The translations under genes were made by a program, and so were the position numbers. The notes under the pieces were generated by a model that worked only from the letters and a program-made list of their open reading frames with translations, was not told where the DNA came from and searched no databases. Shown here in pieces: positions 36,098 to 44,661 of a stretch of 64,000 bases of DNA (its first letter is position 1; each line of letters starts with the position of its first letter). The stretch comes from Yinghuangia aomiensis. GTDB taxonomy: Bacteria > Actinomycetota > Actinomycetes > Streptomycetales > Streptomycetaceae. Where the stretch lies: NCBI RefSeq assembly GCF_039542225.1, contig NZ_BAABHS010000007.1, forward strand, positions 124,001 to 188,000, given 5' to 3'.

Positions 36098-37090
36098 GTG
36101 CGGCAAGGCAAGACGGGTCGGATGGCGGCGGTCGCGTGTGCGACGGCCGGCGCGGTGACGGCATTGACGGTGTTGAGCGGGTGCAGTTCGGCAACCGACG
36201 TGAAGAAGGCCGGGGCGAGTGCGTCGTCCTCGGAAAGCTCCGCCGTGCCGTCCGCGCCGCCGGAGCCGACGGTGCCCCCGAAACCGGCGGCGGTCAGTCC
36301 CGCGGAGTTCGCGCAGGCCTTGGCGAACGTGGATGCCGCGATCGCGCCCGGCTTCACCCAGCTCAAGGCGGCCGACACCCCGAAGGAGCTCTCCGCGGCA
36401 CTCGACGCCGCGGCCGAAGGCGCCCGGTCCGCGGCGGACGCGTTCGAGCAGGTCGCCCCGCCGGAGACGGCGATCTCCGCGGCCAGCTCGCTGCGCAACG
36501 CGCTCGTGGAGCTGCCGGGCGATCTGGACGGCCTGTCGACGGCGGCGTCGAAGAACAAGGTGTGCACGGCCGCGTCCGGCGTCCCGGAGGCGTCCAAGCT
36601 GGGCGGGCTGTCGGCGCTGCGGGATGCGGCGGCGGCGCTGGCCGCGGTGGATCCCACGTACAAGGTCGGCACGTTCGCGCCCGCGGCGCAGGACGAGCCG
36701 AGCCGGCAGGGCAGCACCGGGCAGTTGAGCGGCGGGCAGCGCGGCGGTCTGGGCGAGCTGACCGTGAAGAACGAGTCGGGGGCCGAGGACGCCCTGGTGA
36801 AGCTGACGAACGGCGACAAGACCGTGCGCGAGGTCTACGTGCGCGGCGGCGACGAGACCACGGTCAAGGGCATCCCGGACGGCACGCTGACCGCGTACTA
36901 CGCGACGGGGACGGACTGGGACGGGGACGCGAAGAAGTTCACGCGCTCCTGCGCGTTCCAGAAGTTCGACGACACGCTGTCGTACGAGACGACGCGGACC
37001 CAGTACACGACCTACAGCCTGACCCTCTACACGATCGCCGGCGGCAACGCGACGATCAGCGACATCCCGCCGGACCAGTTCCCGAGCTGA
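36098..37090 (+). CDS. Secreted lipoprotein
   Basis: A 330-aa protein. GTG at 36098 gives a signal peptide, MAAVACATAGAVTALTVLSG, with Cys in a lipobox LSGC. A Ser/Pro-rich linker (VKKAGASASSSESSAVPSAP) follows. The middle is helical and Ala-rich (AEFAQALANVDAAIAPGFTQ). The C-terminal domain (about 225-330) is beta-rich with LTVKNESGAEDALVKLTNGD, where Tyr/Thr-rich strands end the chain. Domain unassigned. An earlier in-frame ATG exists but would bury the signal peptide. Confidence 0.8.
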   Translation: MRQGKTGRMAAVACATAGAVTALTVLSGCSSATDVKKAGASASSSESSAVPSAPPEPTVPPKPAAVSPAEFAQALANVDAAIAPGFTQLKAADTPKELSAALDAAAEGARSAADAFEQVAPPETAISAASSLRNALVELPGDLDGLSTAASKNKVCTAASGVPEASKLGGLSALRDAAAALAAVDPTYKVGTFAPAAQDEPSRQGSTGQLSGGQRGGLGELTVKNESGAEDALVKLTNGDKTVREVYVRGGDETTVKGIPDGTLTAYYATGTDWDGDAKKFTRSCAFQKFDDTLSYETTRTQYTTYSLTLYTIAGGNATISDIPPDQFPS

Positions 37091-37300
37091 CCCGGCCGGT
37101 GCCGCCCGCACGCACGGTGACCGGTGTCACCGTGCGCGGCGGGCCCGTCACCGGAGCTGATCTGATAGACCATCAGAAGCTGTGGCCGGGTGCCGCAGTC
37201 CGGCCGCCGCCGGGCCCGTACCGGGGCCGGCCCGGCGTCCGTGAACTTGTCCGTTCCATTCCGAGGCCCCGGTCCGCCGGGGCCCGCGCAGGAGGTCGCC

Positions 37301-37639
37301 ATGTCCGCCCAGGGCCTGTCCGCCGCGTTCCCCGTCGCCGACATGACCGCCGCGGTCGCGTTCATGAGCGCGGTGCTCGGCACCGAGCCGACGTTCGTGG
37401 ACGGCGACCGGTGGGCGCAGTTCGACGTCAACGGCAACCGCCTGGCGCTGTCCGGCACGGACCGCGAGGGCGAGGGCGCGTCGGTGATGGTCAAGGTCGC
37501 CGACCTCGACGCCGCTCTGGCCCCGCTCCGCGAGGCCGGCTTCAAGGTCGCCGACCCGGTCGAGGGCCCCCACGAGGTCCGCGCCCAGGTCGTCGGCCCC
37601 GACGGCTGGGCGGCGGTGCTGTACCAGCCGCGCAAGTAG
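37301..37639 (+). CDS. Single-domain VOC protein
   Basis: A 112-aa protein that begins MSAQGLSAAFPVADMTAAVA after GGAGG 7 nt upstream. It folds as one VOC module: betaalphabeta segment PVADMTAAVAFMSAVLG, WAQFDVNGNRLALSG, and second half VKVADLDAALAPLREAGFKV with GPDGWAAVLYQP. Such short members often dimerise and bind small molecules or antibiotics (bleomycin or mitomycin type). Specific ligand not predictable. Confidence 0.85.
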   Translation: MSAQGLSAAFPVADMTAAVAFMSAVLGTEPTFVDGDRWAQFDVNGNRLALSGTDREGEGASVMVKVADLDAALAPLREAGFKVADPVEGPHEVRAQVVGPDGWAAVLYQPRK

Positions 37640-37846
37640 CGCGGGAGCGGCACGGCGCCGCGGCGGGCAGCCGCCGCGGCCCGCCGGCGCACCCCACCGG
37701 CCGGCCCGCTTTTGCGCAGGTCACGAACCGGACGCGGACGGAACGCGTCGCGGTTCCCGTCCGTCTCAGGTCGTGTACGGCCCCGCTCGTGCGAGCCGGG
37801 GCGTGGTCCTGGTGCCGTGCGGAGGCGCGGTCATGGGGGTGGAGTG

Positions 37847-38629
37847 ATGCGCAGCGGGGGAAAGCGGAAGGCGGTCGGCGTCGGGGCGTCCGTGCTGGCG
37901 GCGGTTGTGGTCACGGGGTGTGGGAGCGGGGGCGGAAACGCCGGGGGCGGGTCGGTGTTCGGGCCGGACGACAAGGGCTCCGGATCGGCTTCCCCGTCGG
38001 CCGAGCCGGACGATTCGTCGCCGGCGCCGAAGGATCCCTATCTGTCCCAGGCCGAGCTGGAGGACGCGATCCTGACCGCGGCCGATCTGGGGCCGGGTTG
38101 GACGCGCATGCCGGTGCAGACGAGCGCGGGGACGGGCAAGGCGCAGCCGACCGCGGCGGATGCGGCGCTGCGGGCGAACTGCCCGCCGTACCGCGAGCAG
38201 AACAACGCGTCGTCGTCCCCGGCGGCGCGGTATCTGTCGGCGAGCTTCACGGCGCCCAAGAACGCCGATGTCCCGTACCTCGAGTACGAGCTGACGATCA
38301 CCGTCCGGCAGCGTTCCGCCGCGGATCTGGCCAAGGCCGTGGAGTACGGGCGCCGTTCCGGCGTCGAGTGCAAGAACATGCCGGTGGCGGAGCCGGGGAA
38401 CCCGTACACGCTGGACTACAGCGCGCTGAAGAACCTGCCGCCGTACGGGGACGAGGCCGCCGGGCTGTACGAGACCGCGCAGAACGCGACGGGCCTGAAC
38501 GCGACGTCGTGGGTGCTCGTGCGGTTCGGCAACACGCTTGTGGAGATCTCGGGCAGCCCGAACGCGGTCGAGGCGTTCATGTCCCCCGCGGTGCTGAAGG
38601 TGAAGCGGGCGTTGGACGCGAAGAACTGA
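37847..38629 (+). CDS. Secreted lipoprotein, PknH-sensor-like type
   Basis: A 260-aa lipoprotein. Signal peptide about 1-25 (KRKAVGVGASVLAAVVVTGC, Cys at the lipobox), Gly/Ser/Pro-rich linker to about 65, then a soluble domain with LSQAELEDAILTAADLGPGW, two cysteines (NCPPYREQN and GVECKNMP) and LDYSALKNLPPYG; ends VEAFMSPAVLKVKRALDAKN. The paired cysteines and the start LEDAILTAADLGPGW are typical of extracellular sensor-type domains in actinomycetes. ATG with GGGTGGAG upstream. Confidence 0.82.
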   Translation: MRSGGKRKAVGVGASVLAAVVVTGCGSGGGNAGGGSVFGPDDKGSGSASPSAEPDDSSPAPKDPYLSQAELEDAILTAADLGPGWTRMPVQTSAGTGKAQPTAADAALRANCPPYREQNNASSSPAARYLSASFTAPKNADVPYLEYELTITVRQRSAADLAKAVEYGRRSGVECKNMPVAEPGNPYTLDYSALKNLPPYGDEAAGLYETAQNATGLNATSWVLVRFGNTLVEISGSPNAVEAFMSPAVLKVKRALDAKN

Positions 38630-38650
38630 TCCGCGGGCGAACCGCGGAAA

Positions 38651-38697
38651 ACGCCGGAGGGCGCGGTACGGGAGTCCCGTACCGCGCCCTCCGGCGT
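38651..38697. terminator. Long bidirectional terminator hairpin
   Basis: A near-ideal palindrome: 23-bp arms (38651-38673 and 38675-38697) around a minimal loop, 21 nt after the lipoprotein stop and 17 nt before the end of the convergent P-type ATPase gene. Confidence 0.88.
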
Positions 38698-38713
38698 CGG
38701 CTGGAGCGGCCCG

Positions 38714-41110
38714 TCAGGCGTCCACGGCCATCCGCCGCCCGATGATCCGCCAGACGATCTCGACGAGCACCGCCGCGACGACCGCGATGCCGACGGCCGT
38801 CCACGGCATCGTGGTGCCGACCAGTTTGAGGTCGAAGAACTTCTGCAGCCAGGGCACGCTGATCACCAGGGCGAAGCCGGCCGCCATGGCGCCGACCAGC
38901 ACGACGCGCCACCAGGTGTAGGGGCGGGCGATGATCGCGAGGACCCACAGGGCGACGAGGAACAGGGTGAGCGTCGCGATCGAGGTCTCGGCGCTGCGGG
39001 TTTCCTCGGTGCCGCCGTAGTAGTCGCGGGCGATCATGTAGGCGGTGAAGCACGCGGCGCCGGCGATGACGCCTGCGGGTGCCGCGGTCCGGAGGACGCG
39101 GTTGACGAATCCGGTGCGGGCGCGTTCCTTGTTCGGCGCGAGGGCGAGGAAGAACGCCGGGGTGCCGATCGTGAACCAGGCGAGCAGCGTGAGGTGCCGC
39201 GGCAGGAACGGGTACGGCACGTTGACGATGACGACGAGGATCGCCAGCAGGACCGCGTAGGCGGTCTTGGTGAGGAACAGGTTCGAGACGCGCTCGATGT
39301 TGCCGATGACCCGGCGTCCTTCGCCGACCACCGACGGCAGCGCGGAGAAGCTGTTGTTGAGCAGGACGATCTGGGCGACGCCGCGGGCGGCCTCGCTGCC
39401 GGAGCCCATCGCGACGCCGATGTCGGCGTCCTTGAGGGCGAGGACGTCGTTGACGCCGTCGCCGGTCATCGCGACGGTGTGGCCGCGGGACTGCAGGGCG
39501 GCGACCATGTCGCGCTTCTGCTGCGGGGTGACGCGGCCGAACACGGTGTTGTTCTCGAGGATGTCCGCCATGGCTTCGCGGTCGTCCGGCAGCGTGCGGG
39601 CGTCGACGGGGTGGTCGGCGCCCGGGATGCCGAGCTTGGCCGCGACGGCGCCGACGGAGACCGCGTTGTCGCCGGAGATGACCTTGGTGGCGACGCCCTG
39701 GTCGGCGAAGTAGGCGAGGGTGTCCGCGGCGTCGTGGCGCAGCCGCTGTTCGAGCACGACCAGCGCGGCCGGGCGGGCGCTGTCCGCGTCGTAGGGCGCG
39801 GCGAGGTCCTCGACGGGGGCGCCGGTGCGGACGAGCAGGAGGACGCGCAGGCCCTGCGAGCCGAGTTCCTCGGCGTCCTTGAGGATGGCGTCGCCGGGCT
39901 TGGCGAGCATCTCGGGCGCGCCGAGCAGCCAGGTCTGGCGTTCCCCGTCGACCTCGAAGGTGGCGCCGGAGTACTTGCGGGCGGACGAGAACGGGATGGT
40001 CGCCGCGCACGTCCAGCCGGACGGGGCCGGGCACGCGTCGATGATGGCCTGCAGGCTCGCGTTGGGCCGCGGGTCGGTGGTGCCGAGGGCGCCGAGCGCG
40101 TCGCGGACCGGGAGGGCGGCGTCCAGCGCGCGGACGTCGGTGACGTTCATGCCGCCTTCGGTCAGCGTGCCGGTCTTGTCCAGGCACACCACGTCGACGC
40201 GGGCGAGTCCCTCGATCGCGGGGAGTTCCTGGACCAGGCACTGGCGGCGGCCGAGGCGGATGACGCCGACCGCGAAGGCGAGTGAGGTCAGCAGCACGAG
40301 GCCCTCGGGGACCATCGGCACGACGCCCGCGACCATGCGGCGGATCGCCTCGGGGGTGTCGCTCTCGTTGATCCGGTACTGGCTGATGACCAGGGCGATC
40401 GCGGTGGGGATCAGCACCCAGGTGACGTACTTGAGGATGGTGCTGATGCCGCCGCGCAGTTCGGAGGCGACCAGGGTGAACCGGGACGCTTCCTCCATGA
40501 GCTGGGCGGCGTAGGCGTCCTTGCCGACCCGGGTGGCGCGGAACGCGCCGTTGCCGGCCACCACGAACGAGCCGGACATGATCGGGTCGCCGGGCTTCTT
40601 GAGCACCGGGTCGGCCTCGCCGGTCAGCAGCGACTCGTCGACCTCCAGGCCGGCCGCTTCGGTGACGATGCCGTCGACGACGCCCTTGTCGCCCGAACCC
40701 AGTTCGATGATGTCGTCGAGGACGATCTCGTCGGCCGACACGGGCACCGTGACGCCGTCGCGGCGCACCCGCGGTTTGGCTTCGCCGATGACCGCGAGGC
40801 GGTCGAGGGTCTTCTTGGCGCGGAGTTCCTGGATGATGCCGATGCCGGTGTTGGCGACGATCACGAAGCCGAACAGGCCGTCCTGGATCGGGCCGACGGC
40901 CAGGATGATCACGAAGAGCACGCCGATGATGGCGTTGAACCGGGTGAAGACGTTGGCGCGGACGATCTCGCCGACCGAGCGGCTGGACCGGACCGGGACG
41001 TCGTTCACCTCGCCGCGCGCCACCCGCTCGGCGACGTCGGCCGCGGAGAGCCCGCGTGTGGTGTCGATCACGCGGCCAGGCGCGTCGTCGGTAGTCGTCT
41101 CCTGCGTCAT
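38714..41110 (-). CDS. Cation-translocating P-type ATPase
   Basis: A 798-aa P2-like ATPase. Actuator TGEA in VDESLLTGEADPVLKKPGDP; phosphorylation motif DKTGTLT in VVCLDKTGTLTEGGMNV; pump gate VVPMVPEGLVLLTSLAFAVG; hinge TGDGVNDVLALKDADIGVAM. About ten membrane helices, with two near the N-terminus (about 50-90). Lacking the CPC or HxDP metal motifs, it is more like Ca/Mg/Na-type pumps; the ion cannot be fixed from sequence. ATG at 41110 chosen, since codons upstream are low-quality. Confidence 0.9.
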   Translation of the reverse strand: MTQETTTDDAPGRVIDTTRGLSAADVAERVARGEVNDVPVRSSRSVGEIVRANVFTRFNAIIGVLFVIILAVGPIQDGLFGFVIVANTGIGIIQELRAKKTLDRLAVIGEAKPRVRRDGVTVPVSADEIVLDDIIELGSGDKGVVDGIVTEAAGLEVDESLLTGEADPVLKKPGDPIMSGSFVVAGNGAFRATRVGKDAYAAQLMEEASRFTLVASELRGGISTILKYVTWVLIPTAIALVISQYRINESDTPEAIRRMVAGVVPMVPEGLVLLTSLAFAVGVIRLGRRQCLVQELPAIEGLARVDVVCLDKTGTLTEGGMNVTDVRALDAALPVRDALGALGTTDPRPNASLQAIIDACPAPSGWTCAATIPFSSARKYSGATFEVDGERQTWLLGAPEMLAKPGDAILKDAEELGSQGLRVLLLVRTGAPVEDLAAPYDADSARPAALVVLEQRLRHDAADTLAYFADQGVATKVISGDNAVSVGAVAAKLGIPGADHPVDARTLPDDREAMADILENNTVFGRVTPQQKRDMVAALQSRGHTVAMTGDGVNDVLALKDADIGVAMGSGSEAARGVAQIVLLNNSFSALPSVVGEGRRVIGNIERVSNLFLTKTAYAVLLAILVVIVNVPYPFLPRHLTLLAWFTIGTPAFFLALAPNKERARTGFVNRVLRTAAPAGVIAGAACFTAYMIARDYYGGTEETRSAETSIATLTLFLVALWVLAIIARPYTWWRVVLVGAMAAGFALVISVPWLQKFFDLKLVGTTMPWTAVGIAVVAAVLVEIVWRIIGRRMAVDA

Positions 41111-41180
41111 GGACCTCACCGTATGCGGCTGGAAAGGCTGTCGTACAAATCGGGGCGGGCGATCATCCCCGGGAAGCAGC

Positions 41181-41213
41181 GCGCCTCCGCCGTCGGGGCG
41201 ACGGCGGAGGCGC
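41181..41213 (-). terminator. Terminator after the M16 peptidase pair
   Basis: A 14-bp perfect stem (41181-41194 and 41200-41213) with GGGGC loop about 100 nt downstream of the second M16 gene and upstream of the P-type ATPase gene. Confidence 0.75.
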
Positions 41214-41315
41214 ACCCAAGTCATCCTTGGGGACTACTTTGCCAGCGATTGGCGTTTGCCGTGCACTCCCCCGGGGGTGGGCGCACGGCTTTCGCCCGGA
41301 TCCTGACGGTCCGTC

Positions 41316-42677
41316 CTATTCGACGACCGTCACGGGGCCGAGGCCCAGGCCCTCCAGCGGCCCGCGGATCTGCGCCGCGTCGCCGACCACCACGACGACC
41401 AGCCGGGCGGGGTCGAAGCCGGCCACCGCCGCGTCCGACGCGTCCGCCGTGGCGACGTCGGCGAGCTGCCGGTACAGCTCGGGCAGGTAGTCGTCGGCGA
41501 GGCGCTGCGCGACGACGTCGGCGAGCGAGTCGGCGACCGCCCGCGACGTCTGGTACTTCAGCGGGGCGACGCCCACCAGGTTCTGCACCGCCGCGTCGCG
41601 TTCCTCGCCGGTGAGGCCTTCCGCGGCGAGGGTCTTGAGCACTGCCACCAGGTCGGCGAGCGCCGGGCCGGTGACGTCGGTCTCGACCGAGCCGGTGATG
41701 GCCAGCAGCGCGCCGGAGCGCAGCGACTGGTTGAGGGCGCGGATGCCGTAGGTGTAGCCCTTCTCCTCGCGCAGCACCCGGTCCAGGCGCGAGGTGAGGG
41801 TGCCGCCCAGGCAGTAGGTGCCGATGGTCAGCGCGGGCCACACCGCGGCGTGCCGGTCCGGGCCGAGGCGGCCGGCCAGCACCTGGGTCTGCACGCTGCC
41901 GGGCCGGTCGACGATCACCACGCGCGCGGTGTCGTCGGCGGTGACCGGGGCGATCTCGGTGGCGGGGGCGTCGCTGCCGGTCCACGCGCCGAGGGTGCGT
42001 TCGAGGATGCCGTCGAGGTCGACGCCGTCCAGGTCGCCGACCACCACCGCGGTGGCGGTCGCCGGGCGCACGTGGGCGGCGAAGAAGTCGGCGACCGCGG
42101 CGCGGTCGACGCGCGCGACGGTGGCCGCGGTGCCCGCCCGCGGCCGCGAGATGCGGGCGTCGGCCGGGAACAGGTCGGCGTACAGCGCGATCGCCGCGCG
42201 GCGGGCCGGGTTGGCGAGCTCGTGGACGATCTCGTCGAGGCGCTGGCGCACCAGGCGGTCGACCTCGTCGGCCGGGAACGCCGGGGCGCGGACGGCGTCG
42301 GCCATCAGGCCGAGCGCGCGTTCCAGGCGGGACGCGGGCACGTCGAGGGCGACCTGCACGCCGGAGTGGTCGGCGCCCGCGTCCATCGTGGCGCCGCAGC
42401 GTTCGAGTTCGGCGGCGAACGTCTCGGCGTCCATCGTGTCGGTGCCCTCGCTCAGCGCGCGGGCCATGATCGTCGCGACGCCGTCGATGCCGTCCGGCTC
42501 CGCGTCCAGCGGCGCGTCCAGCAGCAGTTCGACGGCGACGACCTGCTGCCCGGGGCGGTGCACGCGCAGCACGGACAGGCCGTTGGCGAGCTTGCCGCGC
42601 TCCGGCGCGGGGAAGGTCCACGCCTTCTCCGGACCGGCGCCGGGGCGGGGGTGGAACACCATGGTGGTCTCGGTCAT
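41316..42677 (-). CDS. M16 family peptidase-like subunit, inactive type
   Basis: A 453-aa protein of the M16B (insulinase/pitrilysin) fold with both repeat domains. The zinc motif His-x-x-Glu-His is missing: the equivalent N-terminal stretch is DGIDGVATIMARALSEGTDT. It keeps the Arg/Tyr substrate-binding element in LREEKGYTYGIRAL. Such active/inactive pairs form heterodimeric bacterial peptidases. The ATG overlaps the stop of its partner by one base (TGATG), enforcing equal translation. Confidence 0.88.
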   Translation of the reverse strand: MTETTMVFHPRPGAGPEKAWTFPAPERGKLANGLSVLRVHRPGQQVVAVELLLDAPLDAEPDGIDGVATIMARALSEGTDTMDAETFAAELERCGATMDAGADHSGVQVALDVPASRLERALGLMADAVRAPAFPADEVDRLVRQRLDEIVHELANPARRAAIALYADLFPADARISRPRAGTAATVARVDRAAVADFFAAHVRPATATAVVVGDLDGVDLDGILERTLGAWTGSDAPATEIAPVTADDTARVVIVDRPGSVQTQVLAGRLGPDRHAAVWPALTIGTYCLGGTLTSRLDRVLREEKGYTYGIRALNQSLRSGALLAITGSVETDVTGPALADLVAVLKTLAAEGLTGEERDAAVQNLVGVAPLKYQTSRAVADSLADVVAQRLADDYLPELYRQLADVATADASDAAVAGFDPARLVVVVVGDAAQIRGPLEGLGLGPVTVVE

Positions 42678-44017
42678 CAGGCGGCCTGCCCCTCGCGGTC
42701 GGTGTCGGAGTCCGGGTCGGTGCCGTCGCTGTCTTCCTCGGCCAGCTCGTAGACCAGCACGGCGCGGTTCTCCGGCAGCAGCCGCCCGGCGACGTCCTTG
42801 ACCTCCTCGGCGGTGATCTCGAGGACCTGGTCGAGGGCGGTGAACGCGAGCTTCGGGTCGCCGAACAGCACCGCGTACCGGCACAGTTCGTCGGCGCGGC
42901 CGCCGACCGTCGCCATCCGGTCCAGCCAACCGCGCTCGATCTGCGCCTGGGCGCGCTCGAGTTCCTCGGCGGTGGGACCCTCCGCGGCGAACCGGGCCAG
43001 TTCCTCGTTCACCGCGGCGTCCACGGCCGCGATGTCCGCGTCGCCGGACGCCTTGACGTCCAGCAGCGCGACCGACGGCGCGCCCGCGAGCCGCATGATC
43101 CCGAACCCGGCGTAGACCGCCAGCTCGTCGTGCCGCACCAGGCGGCGGTTCAGCCGGCACGCCTCGCCCTCGCCGAGCACGGTGAGCGCGAGTTCCGCGG
43201 CGTCCGCCGCGCGGGTGCCGTCCACCGGAAGCCGGTAGGCGGCCATCAGGGACCGCGACGGGACGTCCTCGACGACCGTCTCGCGCAGCTCGCCGCCGAT
43301 GCTGTCGGGCAGCGCCCCGTCGGCCGGCGTCGGCTTGGCGTCGTGTGCCGGAATCGTGCCGAAGTACTTCTCGACCCACGCGAGCGTCTGCTCCGGGTCG
43401 ATGTCGCCGACGATCGTCAGCACCGCGTTGTTCGGCGCGTAGTACGTGCGGAAGAACTCCTGGCAGTCCGCCAGCGTCGTGGCGTCCAGATCCGCCATCG
43501 AGCCGATCGGCATGTGGTGGTACGGGTGCCCCGCGGGGAACGCCATCGCCACCAGGCGCTCCCACGCCGTGCCGTACGGCACGTTGTCGTAGCGCTGCCG
43601 CCGCTCGTTCTTGACCACGTCCCGCTGGTTGTCCAGGCTCTCCTGGGTCAGCGCGGCGAGCAGCCCGCCCATGCGGTCCGCCTCGAGCCACAGCGCCAGT
43701 TCGAGCTGGTGCGCCGGCATCGTCTCGAAGTAGTTGGTGCGCTCGAAACTCGTGGTGCCGTTGAGCGAGCCGCCCGCCGACTGCACGAACTCGAAGTGCT
43801 GGTTGCCGTGGACATTGGCCGAGCCCTGGAACATCAGATGCTCGAACAGGTGCGCCAGGCCGGTGCGCCCCGGCCGCTCGTGGCGCGAGCCGACGTCGTA
43901 CCACAGGCACACCGCGGCGACCGGGTCGATGTGGTCTTCCGACAGCACCACCCGCAAGCCGTTGGCGAGCCGGTGCTCGGTCGCCGTGAACGTACCGGCC
44001 AGACCAGCCATGCCCAT
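42677..44017 (-). CDS. M16 family zinc metallopeptidase, active subunit
   Basis: A 446-aa M16B peptidase. The zinc site is intact: His56-x-x-Glu59-His60 in GLAHLFEHLMFQG, with the distal Glu in ESLDNQRDVVKNERRQRYDN, and the second domain from about residue 220. Pairs with the downstream, catalytically silent subunit. Likely degrades short peptides in the cytoplasm (no signal peptide). ATG at 44017 chosen for GGAGAGG nine bases upstream; a second ATG two codons later is possible. Confidence 0.92.
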   Translation of the reverse strand: MGMAGLAGTFTATEHRLANGLRVVLSEDHIDPVAAVCLWYDVGSRHERPGRTGLAHLFEHLMFQGSANVHGNQHFEFVQSAGGSLNGTTSFERTNYFETMPAHQLELALWLEADRMGGLLAALTQESLDNQRDVVKNERRQRYDNVPYGTAWERLVAMAFPAGHPYHHMPIGSMADLDATTLADCQEFFRTYYAPNNAVLTIVGDIDPEQTLAWVEKYFGTIPAHDAKPTPADGALPDSIGGELRETVVEDVPSRSLMAAYRLPVDGTRAADAAELALTVLGEGEACRLNRRLVRHDELAVYAGFGIMRLAGAPSVALLDVKASGDADIAAVDAAVNEELARFAAEGPTAEELERAQAQIERGWLDRMATVGGRADELCRYAVLFGDPKLAFTALDQVLEITAEEVKDVAGRLLPENRAVLVYELAEEDSDGTDPDSDTDREGQAA

Positions 44018-44194
44018 CAGTCCTCTCCGCCGACGCCCCGCGGCCCGCCGCGAGGGGCCGCGCAAGGCGGCCTCCCGCCACCTTACTGAGGCAAACGACG
44101 GCGCCCCGGCGACGATGCCGCTGTTCGCGGCGGGCGAATCCGGGAACTCGCGCCGACCGGGGCGGTCCCGGACCGGATCAGGACTCCGCGGCGG

Positions 44195-44440
44195 CTACTG
44201 CTGGTACCCCTCGACCTCGCGCGGCGGCCGCACCGCCGCCTGGTTCGGGTCCTCGCGCACATCGCGCCGGGCCCGCCGCTGCCGCAGCAAATCCCAGCAC
44301 TGGTCGAGTTCCACCTCGATCTGGTGGAGCAGCTGCTGCTCCTCCTCGGCGGTGATCTTCCCGGAGGCGAGCTGCTCGCGCAGCGCGTGCTCGGTGTCGA
44401 CCATGGACTTGATCCGGTCGAGGATCTGCGGGTCTTCCAT
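44195..44440 (-). CDS. DUF2630 family protein
   Basis: An 81-aa helical protein that starts MEDPQILDRIKSMVDTEHAL. Typical family core is KITAEEEQQLLHQIEVELDQ followed by CWDLLRQRRARRD and the tail PREVEGYQQ. Two long helices likely form a hairpin. Function unknown; common in Streptomyces near parC. The ATG is preceded by GGAGGC. Divergent from parC across 221 bp. Confidence 0.9.
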   Translation of the reverse strand: MEDPQILDRIKSMVDTEHALREQLASGKITAEEEQQLLHQIEVELDQCWDLLRQRRARRDVREDPNQAAVRPPREVEGYQQ

Positions 44441-44661
44441 GCGGGCCTCCGTCGTGACCGATGCGGCGAACCTTCTGTTGAACACAGCTGAACACCGCCG
44501 CAGGCAGGTGAACCGTGCCGAAGCCGTGTTCGCATATGTCATACGAACACCGGCCCATTCCCCGTTCCATGGCATCCTCATGCCGGGTCGCTGCACCCGG
44601 GTGTCGCACCAGGGGGACACAATGGGCGCGACCGCCTCAAGCCTAAGGAGCCAGCCGCAGT

